Origin: Rhizobiaceae bacterium | GTDB lineage: Bacteria > Pseudomonadota > Alphaproteobacteria > Rhizobiales > Rhizobiaceae | Direction: 5' to 3' | Assembly (NCBI GenBank): GCA_014380965.1 | Contig: JACMIV010000387.1 | Coordinates: forward strand, 1 to 11,374 | DNA: 11,374 nucleotides | Shown here: one piece after another, positions 1 through 6,882 of the stretch | Layout: every line of letters begins with the position of its first letter | Numbering within the stretch: the first letter of the stretch is position 1 | Program-made: the position numbers and the translations under genes | The notes under the pieces: model-generated | Databases searched by the model: none | Seen by the model: only the letters and a program-made list of their open reading frames with translations | What the model was told of the DNA's origin: nothing

Positions 1-678
1 GATGGCCGCGATCTCGTTCCCCTCGTCGACGATCGGGCACGCGTCGCTGCCGCCGGAGACGAGGGCGAGCGCCGTGCCGGCATGACCGGCGATCGCCGCA
101 TGGGCGCGAAAGCCCTGATGGAAGAGCCGGGCGAGCAGGTCGTCCATCAACGCCTTTTCCCCGCCGAAGAGATGCGCGCAGCCGGAAATGTCGAGGAGGA
201 GGCCGTGCGGCGGATCGAGCGCGACGAGGGGCGTGTAACGGTCGCACCAGTCGGCAAGGGCTCCGACGAGCCGGCCATCGGCGGCACGATCGACCTCCAG
301 CGCTTCGAGGCCCGGAAAGCGGGCACGGGCTTCGGCGAGCCCGAGACCCGACCTGAGACCGAGCGCTGCGGCACGCTCGCAAAGGGCGACGATCCGGTGG
401 GCGTTGGCCACGGTCTCGTAAAGCGCCAGCGGCGCGGTGCCGCCGGCTGCACTCGGCTCGTCCAAACCCGTGCGGCTCGCAAACGTGCTGGGACGAGCCC
501 GGCCGGAACATTCCTCACGACGCTCGTTGGAGCGCCACGAACGGCCGAACCGCTCGCGAAGGATGCGGTCGGTCGAAAGGGTTGGAAGGCGGACCGCCAT
601 GATCCGAAAGGGCTGCGGGCGGCCGGGCTGCGGGCAGATGGATGCGGGAAGCGGCGGGCTCTTGAAAACGGCGGTCAT
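1..678 (-). CDS. imuB: ImuB, Y-family DNA polymerase-like protein (5' part; runs off the left edge)
   Basis: The frame is open from the ATG at 678 to base 1, giving 226 residues of a protein usually near 500. Visible Y-family/ImuB blocks are the segment ending LSTDRILRERFGR (about residues 34-46), GLRSGLGLAEARARFP (about 107-122) and LLLDISGCAHLFGG (about 160-173), the last typical of ImuB. In known systems ImuB is a catalytically inactive polymerase homologue that bridges ImuA, the beta clamp and DnaE2 during SOS mutagenesis. A second ATG lies at 600, but the first strand of the fold (PFRIMAVRLP) begins upstream of it, so I prefer 678; neither start has a strong ribosome binding site. It follows imuA in the same direction and overlaps its end, so the two are probably co-transcribed and translationally coupled. 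The active-site comparison cannot be completed because the C-terminal part is outside the window. Confidence 0.9.
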   Translation of the reverse strand, partial: MTAVFKSPPLPASICPQPGRPQPFRIMAVRLPTLSTDRILRERFGRSWRSNERREECSGRARPSTFASRTGLDEPSAAGGTAPLALYETVANAHRIVALCERAAALGLRSGLGLAEARARFPGLEALEVDRAADGRLVGALADWCDRYTPLVALDPPHGLLLDISGCAHLFGGEKALMDDLLARLFHQGFRAHAAIAGHAGTALALVSGGSDACPIVDEGNEIAAI

Positions 679-1669
679 GGGGGTTCCATTCGAGACAAAA
701 GCTGGCCGGCCGGCCATTAGGAGATTTCTCGATGTCGATCCGGAAGACGGGGTGGCCGATCAGCCCGTCGTCACCGGATCCCGAGCCCAGTCTGCAGCCC
801 AATTTGGAGCCGATGTCCGGAACCGTCGCCGCCGGCTCCGGCCCGATCCGAAGCCGGAAAGGCGCGGCGGTCGGCTCGGCTTGTCCGCCCTGGCGCAGGA
901 GCAGCACCGGGACGGCGGCCTCGCGGGCGCGAAAATGCAGGCGGCGCGTGCCTTCGAGCGAGAGCCGGCCGGGATTGCCGCGGACTTCGAGGATGACCAG
1001 CGACAGCGAAGACGAGCGGGCCGCCTCCTCGCCGGCCCAGAGCGCCTGCTCCAGGCGGCCTGCTCTGACGAGCAGAAGAGCGCCGAGATCGAGCCCGTGA
1101 GAGAGCAGTCCCGGCAGATAGGGAAGGCCTGCCTCGGAAAAGGCGAGCCCGTCGCCGATCCAAAGCGCCGGGCGCCGGGCGGAGGCGCCAAGAAGGACGG
1201 CAAGCGAGAGGGCAAAGCCCGCGCCGCTGCCGGCGCCCCGCGTCTCGTCGACATGGATCTCGGTGAGACCATCGGCGGGAAACCCGCCCGACAGCGCCGC
1301 ATCCGCCTCGCCGGCGCCGAGCGGGATCACCCGCCGCAAGCCGTGCCGCGCGAGCGACGACACCGGCTTTGCAAGCTCCGCCTCGACATGGGGGGAAGCC
1401 CTCGCAAGCGGCTCGCCCGAAGAAGAAATAGGTTCTTCGAGCCCATGGAGACGGGTTCCTTCGATGCGGGCGATACGCTCGCGCAGCATCCCGATCGCCC
1501 TCCCGCGCCCGCCGGCCTCCTCCGACCAGAGATCGACAGAGGTGAGAACGGGACCATGCGCCCTCGTCTTCCAGGCAGACGGGGATGCAGTATGCGGTTC
1601 GCAAACGCTCGTTCCGGCATCCCCTTGGGCACAGGGCTCTCGGGCGAAGGGCTCTCGGGCGAAGGGCAT
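515..1669 (-). CDS. imuA: ImuA, SOS mutagenesis RecA-like protein
   Basis: A 384-residue product. The RecA/SulA-like core runs from about residue 61 (MLRERIARIEG) through GFPADGLTEIHVDE, ALWIGDGLAFSEAGLPYLPGL, RAGRLEQALWAGEEA and LVILEVRG to NGRPASFCLEWNPHDRRF. ImuA is the partner of ImuB and DnaE2 in damage-induced error-prone synthesis. I chose the ATG at 1669 because AAGGAG lies 6 nt upstream. An internal ATG at 1489, also with a good GGGAGGG site, would give a 324-aa protein closer to family length; the first 60 residues are low in recognisable content and include a FAREP duplication. The C-terminal tail after WNPHDRRF runs into imuB in another frame. A LexA box upstream indicates SOS control. 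Confidence 0.9.
   Translation of the reverse strand: MPFAREPFAREPCAQGDAGTSVCEPHTASPSAWKTRAHGPVLTSVDLWSEEAGGRGRAIGMLRERIARIEGTRLHGLEEPISSSGEPLARASPHVEAELAKPVSSLARHGLRRVIPLGAGEADAALSGGFPADGLTEIHVDETRGAGSGAGFALSLAVLLGASARRPALWIGDGLAFSEAGLPYLPGLLSHGLDLGALLLVRAGRLEQALWAGEEAARSSSLSLVILEVRGNPGRLSLEGTRRLHFRAREAAVPVLLLRQGGQAEPTAAPFRLRIGPEPAATVPDIGSKLGCRLGSGSGDDGLIGHPVFRIDIEKSPNGRPASFCLEWNPHDRRFQEPAASRIHLPAARPPAALSDHGGPPSNPFDRPHPSRAVRPFVALQRAS
1634..1667 (-). repeat. 15-bp in-frame tandem duplication at the imuA N-terminus
   Basis: Two exact copies of a 15-base unit (1634-1648 and 1649-1663) plus four bases of a third lie directly after the chosen imuA start. Read as imuA they give FAREP FAREP. The unit length is a multiple of three, so gain or loss would keep the frame. 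The segment precedes any recognisable ImuA domain, so it is either a recent slippage product in a dispensable leader or untranslated if imuA begins at 1489. Confidence 0.85.
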
Positions 1670-1730
1670 GGCTTTCTCCTTCGGCCACAGAGCGATCTGA
1701 GCCGTTCGGACCCCTCTTTCGAGAGGCGTT

Positions 1731-1745
1731 GTTCCTGATATGTTC
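1731..1745 (-). promoter_or_regulatory. LexA (SOS) box upstream of imuA
   Basis: The plus strand reads GTTC, seven bases (CTGATAT), GTTC, an exact match to the direct-repeat LexA operator GTTC-N7-GTTC known in Alphaproteobacteria. It starts 61 bp upstream of the imuA ATG at 1669. A TTGACT hexamer at 1772-1777 (minus strand) could be a -35, with only a weak -10 around 1749-1754, which would put the LexA box over the transcription start. Repression by LexA and induction by DNA damage follow from established knowledge of imuAB-dnaE2 cassettes. Confidence 0.85.
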
Positions 1746-2049
1746 ACATGGATTCCAGAGGGCCCGCGGAGAGTCAAGCGGACTCTTTTCTATGACTATT
1801 TTCCTTTTATTCTCTTGAAAGTCGAATAGGAATGCGAATGGTGATTCAGGAAAGGACAGAGATCCTATGTCTGACATAAGGTAATCAGCCATGCTGGTTG
1901 CCGGTTTTCATCGCCGATGCAGGCTGAAACCCGCCGCCTTAAGCTTGAGATGCGGACGCCCGACAGGCCACCCAGCGCCTTCCGGGCGGATGACCTCGCA
2001 GCCGGCGATCCTCCGCCTATGTTCCCCGCAAGGCGGAAAAAGAGAGGCA
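1746..2049. other. Divergent intergenic region between imuA and the metallopeptidase gene
   Basis: This stretch of about 300 bp is AT-richer than its surroundings around 1780-1890 and should hold the promoters of both flanking genes. I see no convincing gene: the frames that cross it lack ribosome binding sites or family features. It contains an operator-like palindrome, ATGTCTGACAT (1867-1877), extended with a one-base bulge to CCT/AGG at its edges. No promoter can be placed for the plus-strand gene with confidence. Confidence 0.5.
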
Positions 2050-2484
2050 ATGGGCGTCGGCATGGCAAAATGGGATCAGAGCGGCGACTGGGGCCGACGG
2101 CTGGCGCCAAGCCTCGAGGAGATCGAGGCCCTCGCGCTCGAAGCCTATGCGAAACTGCCGCAGGCGTTCCGGGCCCTGTCGGGCGAAGTCCACTTCTACG
2201 TCGCCGAGTTTCCCGAGGATCAGGTGGTCGAGGAGATGGGGCTCGAAAGCGCCTTCGACATTCTCGGTCTCTTCGAGGGCCGACCGATCGGCGAGCAGGT
2301 GATCGGGGCGACCGGCGAGATGCCGAACCGCATCCATCTCTATCGCCGGCCGATGCTCGACTACTGGGCCGAGCACGAGGAAAGCCTCGGCTCGCTCGTC
2401 AGCCACGTCCTCATCCACGAGATCGGCCACCATTTCGGCCTTTCGGACGACGACATGGAGACGCTGGAAGCCGCGACCGACTGA
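2050..2484 (+). CDS. Minimal zincin-type metallopeptidase family protein (PF06262-like)
   Basis: A 144-residue product matching the small family formerly called DUF1025. The C-terminal motif HEIGHHFGLSDDD gives HExxHxxGxxD, with H123, E124, H127, G130 and D133 in place for zinc binding and catalysis. The body contains the family-typical APSLEEIEALALEAYAKLP. The family is about 120-140 aa, so the length is complete. Its substrate is not known, and some members may be structural or regulatory rather than active peptidases. I chose ATG 2050; ATG 2062 (MAKWDQSGDW) is an equal alternative because the AGAGAGG upstream fits neither spacing well. There is no signal peptide, so it is probably cytoplasmic. 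It ends 13 bp before the convergent DUF2459 gene, with no clear terminator between them. Confidence 0.87.
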   Translation: MGVGMAKWDQSGDWGRRLAPSLEEIEALALEAYAKLPQAFRALSGEVHFYVAEFPEDQVVEEMGLESAFDILGLFEGRPIGEQVIGATGEMPNRIHLYRRPMLDYWAEHEESLGSLVSHVLIHEIGHHFGLSDDDMETLEAATD

Positions 2485-2497
2485 GTCCGGACGTCCT

Positions 2498-3190
2498 TCA
2501 GCCGTGCAGGTCGAGGGACCAGAAGAGCATCATCGGCAGCGGCGTCCAGAGGCCGGCGGAAATGCCCGCTGCGCCCAGCGCCCGCGCCGTCCAGACATTG
2601 CATCCGGCGAGCGCGTTGAAGGCGCTCGTTCCTTCGAAGAAGCGATCGAAGGCGCCGTAGCCGGCACCTGAAATGGCGATCGGCGCGCCGTCCGCGCCGC
2701 GCGCAAGGCTCGCCTCGACAAAGCCGGCGAGCGCCATCAGCTCCCCGTTGCCGATGTCGAGCGCAACGACGCCGTCCGCCGCCGGATCGATCGCCCCGGT
2801 GAGTTCCACGTGAACGACCGAGCGGTCGAGCGTCAACGAGCGGACGAGCGGCTGCAGGCGGATGTCGGCGAGCGTCGGCGTTTCCAGATAGAAGCTTCGC
2901 CCACCCCAGCCGACGACGATATGGGCGACGTCCGTCCGCCCGATCGGCAGGCCCGCCTCTGCCAGAAAAGCGAAACTCCGGCGCATCTCGGGCGTCGCCG
3001 GCAGCGCGATGTCGGTGTGGATCGCGCTCGCGACGAGGAGAATACGGTGCTGCGCCTCCCCCGCTTCACCCGGCTCCCCGCTTTCGGAGGCGACCGGCCA
3101 GACCGGCACGATCATGCCGGCGAGAAGGAGGGCGGCCAGCCCGGCAAGCCCGCCCGCACACCAGCGCAAAAGAGCTCGGACGCGCCTCAC
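2498..3190 (-). CDS. TIGR02117 / DUF2459 family membrane-anchored protein
   Basis: A 230-residue product. Residues about 8-34 form a hydrophobic segment after an arginine-rich start, a signal anchor that would place the rest in the periplasm. Family blocks are AIHTDIALP, GWGGRSFYLETPTL, the region around SGAGYGAFDRFFEG, NVWTARALGAAGI and GLWTPLP. The family is named for frequent occurrence near urease genes, but its role is unknown and no urease gene is in this window. The start is GTG at 3190, 16 bp after the DUF1737 stop, with no strong ribosome binding site, so translation may depend on coupling to the upstream gene. It is the last gene of the citE-DUF1737-DUF2459 operon. Confidence 0.8.
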   Translation of the reverse strand: MRRVRALLRWCAGGLAGLAALLLAGMIVPVWPVASESGEPGEAGEAQHRILLVASAIHTDIALPATPEMRRSFAFLAEAGLPIGRTDVAHIVVGWGGRSFYLETPTLADIRLQPLVRSLTLDRSVVHVELTGAIDPAADGVVALDIGNGELMALAGFVEASLARGADGAPIAISGAGYGAFDRFFEGTSAFNALAGCNVWTARALGAAGISAGLWTPLPMMLFWSLDLHG

Positions 3191-3206
3191 GCGGAGATAA
3201 GCCGGC

Positions 3207-3413
3207 TCAATGATCGCCGAGCGTCATCGTGGAATCGTAGGACTGCCCGTAGAGTTCCTTCACCACCGCCTGCCCGCAGCGCATGACGTTTGCGCCCGCG
3301 TCGAAGGCATAGGTCGGGCTGCCATGCAGCTCCCATCCCTTGTCGAGGGCAGCCGAAACCTTGTGGCAGAAGCTGGAATCGTCGGGTCCGCTCAGGAAAC
3401 GATAGAGTTTCAT
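3207..3413 (-). CDS. DUF1737 domain-containing small protein
   Basis: A 68-residue product. The start LYRFLSGPDDSSFCHKVSAA followed by LDKGWELHGSPTYAFD and CGQAVVKEL is the DUF1737 pattern (PF08410) over nearly the whole length. The family has no assigned biochemical role. The ATG at 3413 has a strong GAGGAGAG site upstream and overlaps the stop of the CitE-like gene as ATGA, which indicates translational coupling. It has no signal or membrane segment and is probably cytoplasmic. The C-terminal tail (about residues 55-68) lies outside the conserved block. Confidence 0.85.
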   Translation of the reverse strand: MKLYRFLSGPDDSSFCHKVSAALDKGWELHGSPTYAFDAGANVMRCGQAVVKELYGQSYDSTMTLGDH

Positions 3414-4318
3414 GGCTCTCTCCTCGTGGAAAATGTTTCGATCGCCTCGGCGAGCGCGACGATGCGCTCCGCCGCGGCAAGATGCAGACGCTCGACCATC
3501 CGCCCGTCGATGCCGACGACGCCTCTGCCCGCATTTTCAGGCAAACCGAAGGCGGCGATGATCGCGCGCGCCTCCCTCGTCTCGGCCGCCGAGGGCGCGA
3601 AGGCGTGGTTCGCAGGCTCGATCTGCGACGGGTGGATCAGCGTCTTGCCGTCGAAGCCCATTGCGCGGGCGGCCGCGCACTCCGCCGCAAGGCCCTCTGC
3701 GTCACGGTAGTCGTTGAAGACGCCGTCGAGCACGGCGAGCCCTTCGGCCTTCGCCGCCAGCACGATCCGCATCAGCCAAGGCACGAGCTCCGGCCGCCCC
3801 GGCGAAGGCCGAAGTCCGGTCGCCGCGACGATATCGTTCGGGCCGACGACGAGCGCTTCGAGCCGCGCCGAGGACCTTGCGATCTCCTCGGCGGCAAGGA
3901 TCCCCTTCGGCGTCTCGATCATCGCCCAGAGCCGCAAGTCCGCCGGGGCGTCCGTCTCCGCCAGCGCCTCGGCGACGAGCGAAACGTCCTGGACGCTCTC
4001 CACCTTCGGCAGAAGGATCGCCCCGACGCCCCCGCGGGACGGATCGGCCGCTCCCCGCGCCATCAGGAAATCCTCCGTGCCGAAGGGCCCGGAAAAGGCG
4101 TTGATCCGCACGATGCGCCGCGCGCCGCGCGGCCCCGCACGCAAGCCGGCGAGGTGATCGCGCAGGTCCTCGCGGGCGCGCTCCTTCGCCTCGGGCGCAA
4201 CGGAATCCTCGAGGTCGAAAAGGAGCGCGTCGGCGCCGAGACCGGACGACTTCGCGAGCGCGCGGTTCGACGCGGCAGGCACGAAAAGGGCGGAGCGGAG
4301 CGAACGGGTCGGTGCCAT
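3410..4318 (-). CDS. CitE-like CoA ester lyase (HpcH/HpaI aldolase family)
   Basis: A 302-residue product of normal length for the citrate lyase beta / malyl-CoA lyase-type TIM-barrel family. Visible blocks are RSALFVPAASNRA (8-20), ALLFDLEDSVAPEAK (31-45), VRINAFSGPFG, AILLPKVES, LWAMIETPKGILAAEEIA with the metal-ligand Glu, VVGPNDIVAATG, and GFDGKTLIHPSQIEPANHAFAPS near the C-terminus. Members cleave or hydrolyse CoA esters such as malyl-CoA, methylmalyl-CoA or citramalyl-CoA; the exact substrate cannot be read from sequence. I chose the ATG at 4318 (MAPTRSLRSA), where the family begins, rather than more upstream in-frame codons that would run into leuD. It heads the operon with DUF1737 and DUF2459 and is divergent from leuD with 121 bp between them. 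Confidence 0.87.
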   Translation of the reverse strand: MAPTRSLRSALFVPAASNRALAKSSGLGADALLFDLEDSVAPEAKERAREDLRDHLAGLRAGPRGARRIVRINAFSGPFGTEDFLMARGAADPSRGGVGAILLPKVESVQDVSLVAEALAETDAPADLRLWAMIETPKGILAAEEIARSSARLEALVVGPNDIVAATGLRPSPGRPELVPWLMRIVLAAKAEGLAVLDGVFNDYRDAEGLAAECAAARAMGFDGKTLIHPSQIEPANHAFAPSAAETREARAIIAAFGLPENAGRGVVGIDGRMVERLHLAAAERIVALAEAIETFSTRREP

Positions 4319-4439
4319 CCGCTCTCTTTGACGGCTGGCGTCGCCCTCGGCAAGGCCGTCCGATGCGCCGCGCCACCGTCCGCCTTGCGACGGCCCCCAC
4401 GAATGGCTTACGAACGGGAGAACATCAGGAGGCAGACCC
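4319..4439. promoter_or_regulatory. Divergent control region between the citE-like gene and leuD
   Basis: This 121-bp gap must carry the 5' ends of both operons. A strong leuD ribosome binding site, AGGAGG, lies at 4427-4432, 7 nt before the ATG. Candidate promoter hexamers (TTGACG near 4328, TTGCGA near 4384) lack good partners, so I do not place promoters. I see no leader-peptide attenuator. Confidence 0.5.
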
Positions 4440-5045
4440 ATGCAGAAATTCGACCGCCTGACGGGCGTCGCCGCGCCCATGCCGATCGTCAACATCGACA
4501 CCGATATGATCATCCCGAAGGACTACCTGAAGACGATCCGGCGCACGGGCCTCGGCAAGGGCCTCTTCGCCGAACTGCGCTACAGGGAAGACGGCTCGGA
4601 AAATCCCGATTTCGTCCTCAACAAGCCGGCCTACAGCCGAGCGGAAATCCTCGTCGTCGGCGACAATTTCGGCTGCGGATCGAGCCGGGAGCACGCCCCC
4701 TGGGCGCTTCTCGACTACGGCATCCGCTGCGTCATCTCGACCTCGTTCGCCGACATCTTCTACAACAACTGCTTCAAGAACGGCATCCTGCCCGTCACCG
4801 TGACGCCGGAACAGCTCGCCCTCCTCATGGACGACGCCGAACGCGGCGCCAACGCCCGCATCTCCGTCGACCTCGAAACCCAGGAGATCAAGGGCCCCGA
4901 CGGCGGCACGATCCGCTTCGACATCGACCCCTTCCGCAAGCACTGCCTCCTCAACGGCCTCGACGACATCGGCCTGACGATGGAGAAGGAGGAGAGCATC
5001 CGCGGCTTCGAGGCAAGGCTCGCGGGGACGCGACCCTGGGCGTGA
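4440..5045 (+). CDS. leuD: 3-isopropylmalate dehydratase small subunit
   Basis: A 201-residue, full-length product. LeuD pairs with LeuC (4Fe-4S) to isomerise 2-isopropylmalate to 3-isopropylmalate in leucine biosynthesis in the cytoplasm. The sequence shows [15 protein letters not shown] (about 19-33), the aconitase swivel-domain signature [20 protein letters not shown], and [18 protein letters not shown] strong AGGAGG site at 7-nt spacing fixes the start. leuC and leuB are not in the window; leuD standing apart from leuC is common in Alphaproteobacteria. The product is unlikely to be the homoaconitase or citramalate-specific paralogue because of its 201-aa length and high match to housekeeping LeuD, but this was judged by eye. 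Confidence 0.97.
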   Translation: MQKFDRLTGVAAPMPIVNIDTDMIIPKDYLKTIRRTGLGKGLFAELRYREDGSENPDFVLNKPAYSRAEILVVGDNFGCGSSREHAPWALLDYGIRCVISTSFADIFYNNCFKNGILPVTVTPEQLALLMDDAERGANARISVDLETQEIKGPDGGTIRFDIDPFRKHCLLNGLDDIGLTMEKEESIRGFEARLAGTRPWA

Positions 5046-5093
5046 GGGCTGTCAGGCGCACACCTCCGCGACATCCTCACACGCATCGTTTCC

Positions 5094-5122
5094 TTGCGGA
5101 CATCGAGGCTTCCGGCCTACCT
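5094..5122 (+). promoter_or_regulatory. Putative sigma-70-type promoter for the RHH gene
   Basis: TTGCGG (5094-5099), a 17-bp spacer, and CTACCT (5117-5122) fit a degenerate housekeeping promoter of alphaproteobacterial type. This would start transcription about 65 bp before the RHH start codon. Evidence is hexamer matching only. Confidence 0.35.
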
Positions 5123-5192
5123 TGGAATGGTTCGAGGTCGCCGTGACCGTCGACGCAGCCGGCGATAGCGCCGCGATCCGAGGATGGGCCTG

Positions 5193-5522
5193 ATGTGCAA
5201 GATGTTCGCCGGGATCCCGATCGAGAATTACGAAAGCGAGACGCGCTCTCTGCGGCTTGGCGGGCATGCGACGTCGATCCGGCTCGAAGTCGCCTACTGG
5301 CATCTGCTGGAAGAACTCGCGAGTGCCGAGAAGATGCCGCTCGCGCGTTTCCTGACGACGCTTTATGTCGAGGTGCTCGATCTCCACGGCGAGGTGCGCA
5401 ACTTCGCCTCGCTGCTGCGCTGCGCCTGTCTTCTCCATCTCGAGCGCGTGGTCGATGCGGCCGCCGTTCGGACGGAACCGCAGCCGCAGCGCGCAATGGC
5501 GCAGCTCAGCCTCGTGCGCTGA
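5193..5522 (+). CDS. Ribbon-helix-helix (RHH_4-type) DNA-binding protein
   Basis: A 109-residue product. The start MCKMFAG resembles the MCRIF start of this family, followed by ETRSLRLGGHATSIRLE (16-32), the beta strand that would contact DNA, and then two helices around AYWHLLEELASAEKMPLARF and NFASLLRCACLLHLERV. This is the RHH_4 (PF13467) pattern of small alphaproteobacterial regulators. I chose ATG 5193 because it matches family starts and has CCGAGG 9 nt upstream; ATG 5184 overlaps that site. The C-terminal tail of about 20 residues is Gln/Pro-rich. Its targets are unknown. A palindrome 61 bp downstream of its stop is a candidate operator. Confidence 0.85.
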   Translation: MCKMFAGIPIENYESETRSLRLGGHATSIRLEVAYWHLLEELASAEKMPLARFLTTLYVEVLDLHGEVRNFASLLRCACLLHLERVVDAAAVRTEPQPQRAMAQLSLVR

Positions 5523-5864
5523 AGGCGGCTCATCAGGCCGCAGGAGGCGGAGCGACTCACTCTGAGCCCGTCGACCGGAAAACGGTAGTCGTATCATGAT
5601 ACTACCCGCTGAGCTTGGAGCGTCTCTAATCTCGTTTCCATAAGAACGGCGCCCGCCTCGTGCGGAGGGCCGCGGTGGAGGAAACGATGAGGACGCGCCG
5701 TCGCGCGCTCCCTTCCACGCGACCATCCTTCAAGACGTCGTCCGTTCGAACCGTGGGCCCCAGACAGCTTGCGGCCCGAGTGATCAGGCCGGACGATGCT
5801 TCGTCCGCGCCACGGCATGGCCGGCCGCACGAGCGGCAGCCGGCGGACAGAAAGAGCAAGACGC
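5523..5864 (+). other. Intergenic region between the RHH gene and the VOC gene
   Basis: About 340 bp without a convincing gene. It holds a weak hairpin just after the RHH stop (GCGGC 5525-5529 with GCCGC 5537-5541) that lacks a T-tract, and the palindrome at 5584-5606. An ATG at 5687 with a good GGAGG site opens a frame, but the product is an Arg/Pro-rich string that runs out of frame through the VOC gene, so I do not call it. A promoter for the VOC-Tat-GMC cluster should lie here but cannot be placed. Confidence 0.5.
5584..5606. repeat. Operator-like palindrome
   Basis: GTATCATGATAC (5591-5602) is a perfect 12-bp palindrome. It sits inside GGTAGT (5584-5589) and ACTACC (5601-5606), which are also inverted repeats of each other, so two nested dyads overlap. 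It is AT-richer than its surroundings and has no following T-tract, so an operator is likelier than a terminator. Its place between the RHH gene and the redox cluster suggests control of one of them; this is inference. Confidence 0.55.
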
Positions 5865-6260
5865 GTGGCGAAAGCGATCCATACGATGATCCGGGTCCTC
5901 GACGAGGCCCGTTCGGTGACATTCTACAGCCAAGCCTTCGGGCTCGAGATCGCCGACCGGCTCGATTTCGATGGCTTCACGCTCGTCTACATGTCGAACG
6001 AGGAGAGCGGCTTCGAGCTGGAGCTGACCGTCAACAAGGGTCAGGAGACGCCTTACGACATCGGCAACGGCTACGGCCATCTCGCCTTTTCCGTCGGCAA
6101 TCTCGACGCCGAGCACAAGCGCTTCGTCGAGCGCGGTCTCAACCCGAAGGACATCAAGGACTTCATGCGAGACGGCGCGCTGCTCGCCCGCTTCTTCTTC
6201 GTGGAAGACCCGGATGGCTACAAGATCGAGGTGCTCCAGCGGCACGGCCGATACCAATAG
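5865..6260 (+). CDS. VOC family protein, glyoxalase I (lactoylglutathione lyase)-like
   Basis: A 131-residue product of one-domain glyoxalase I length. Metal-ligand positions known from E. coli GlxI are all present: H6 (AIHTMIRV), E53 (FELELTVN), H72 (GYGHLAFSV) and E122 (DPDGYKIEVLQR). The family isomerises the hemithioacetal of methylglyoxal and glutathione to S-lactoylglutathione in the cytoplasm. The protein is shorter in active-site loops than I can check by eye, so a related VOC isomerase remains possible. The start is GTG at 5865, chosen because MAKAIHTMIRV is the family start; upstream in-frame residues are Arg-rich and unrelated. It lies 76 bp upstream of the Tat subunit gene and is probably co-transcribed with the GMC dehydrogenase genes. 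Confidence 0.87.
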   Translation: MAKAIHTMIRVLDEARSVTFYSQAFGLEIADRLDFDGFTLVYMSNEESGFELELTVNKGQETPYDIGNGYGHLAFSVGNLDAEHKRFVERGLNPKDIKDFMRDGALLARFFFVEDPDGYKIEVLQRHGRYQ

Positions 6261-6336
6261 ACTGCCTGACCCCGCTTCTGGGAGGCGGCGGGGACATTCG
6301 AGAAAAAGACAACACGACGTGGGGAGGAAACCAGAG

Positions 6337-6882
6337 ATGAACGACAGCAAGACGATCGCTTCCGGCGGGTCGAACGGCCTTTCGCGCCGACACTTCCTGA
6401 AGGCCGGCGGCGCGGGGCTTCTCGCGATGCAGGTGCTGCCCGGCGGCACCATCATGGGCACTGCCTGGGCGTCCGAGCCGACGGCGCTGAAGCCGGAAAG
6501 CTTCAAGACGCTCGTGCAGATGTCGCGCGACACCTATCCGCACGACGCGCTGGAGGACAAGTACTACGCCACTGCCGTCGAGATCCTCGACAAGGCCGGC
6601 AAGGAAGACGCGGAAGCCCTGGCCATGCTCGAGAAGGGCGTCGCCGATCTCGATGCCACCGCCGGTGCCGGCGGCTATGCGGGCCTTGCCGACGAGGCGG
6701 CGCGCGTCAAGATGCTCGAATCCATGAGCGCCGATCCCTTCTTTCAGAAGGTGCGCGGCAATCTCGTCGTGGGCCTCTACAACCAGAAAGAGCTCTGGGC
6801 GGCGTGGGGCTACGAGGGCGAGGTCGCCTCGCGAGGCGGCTACATCGAGAACGGCTTCGACGACATCACCTGGTTGACCTGA
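6337..6882 (+). CDS. Tat-exported small subunit of a GMC dehydrogenase (gluconate 2-dehydrogenase subunit 3-like)
   Basis: A 181-residue product. The N-terminus carries a twin-arginine signal, SRRHFLKAG (R17, R18), a hydrophobic stretch, and an AWA motif giving likely cleavage after residue 45. The mature part, with LVQMSRDTYPHDALEDKYYA, a helical middle, and QKELWAAWGYEG near the end, fits the small (gamma) subunits of gluconate, sorbitol, fructose and glucoside-3-dehydrogenase complexes. In those complexes this subunit acts as a chaperone and Tat carrier for the flavoprotein. The ATG at 6337 has GGAGG 9 nt upstream. The gene lies 123 bp before the GMC gene, and the two products are expected to form one periplasmic enzyme. 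Confidence 0.83.
   Translation: MNDSKTIASGGSNGLSRRHFLKAGGAGLLAMQVLPGGTIMGTAWASEPTALKPESFKTLVQMSRDTYPHDALEDKYYATAVEILDKAGKEDAEALAMLEKGVADLDATAGAGGYAGLADEAARVKMLESMSADPFFQKVRGNLVVGLYNQKELWAAWGYEGEVASRGGYIENGFDDITWLT

Noticed and set aside
1780..1892. Short minus-strand frame starting MADYLMSDIG upstream of imuA
   Set aside because: It has an unusual, protein-like start but no ribosome binding site, and the frame continues through imuA in the wrong phase.
5046..5084. GTGAGG/CCTCAC inverted repeat after leuD as a terminator
   Set aside because: Six-base arms around a 27-base loop with no T-tract are too weak.
3290..5146. 618-codon plus-strand open frame across the citE-like gene and leuD
   Set aside because: It is antisense to citE and out of frame with leuD; composition is Arg/Pro-rich with no recognisable domain.
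5687..5880. ATG with a good GGAGG site upstream of the VOC gene
   Set aside because: The product is Arg/Pro-rich and continues out of frame through the VOC gene; no family features. It may be chance.
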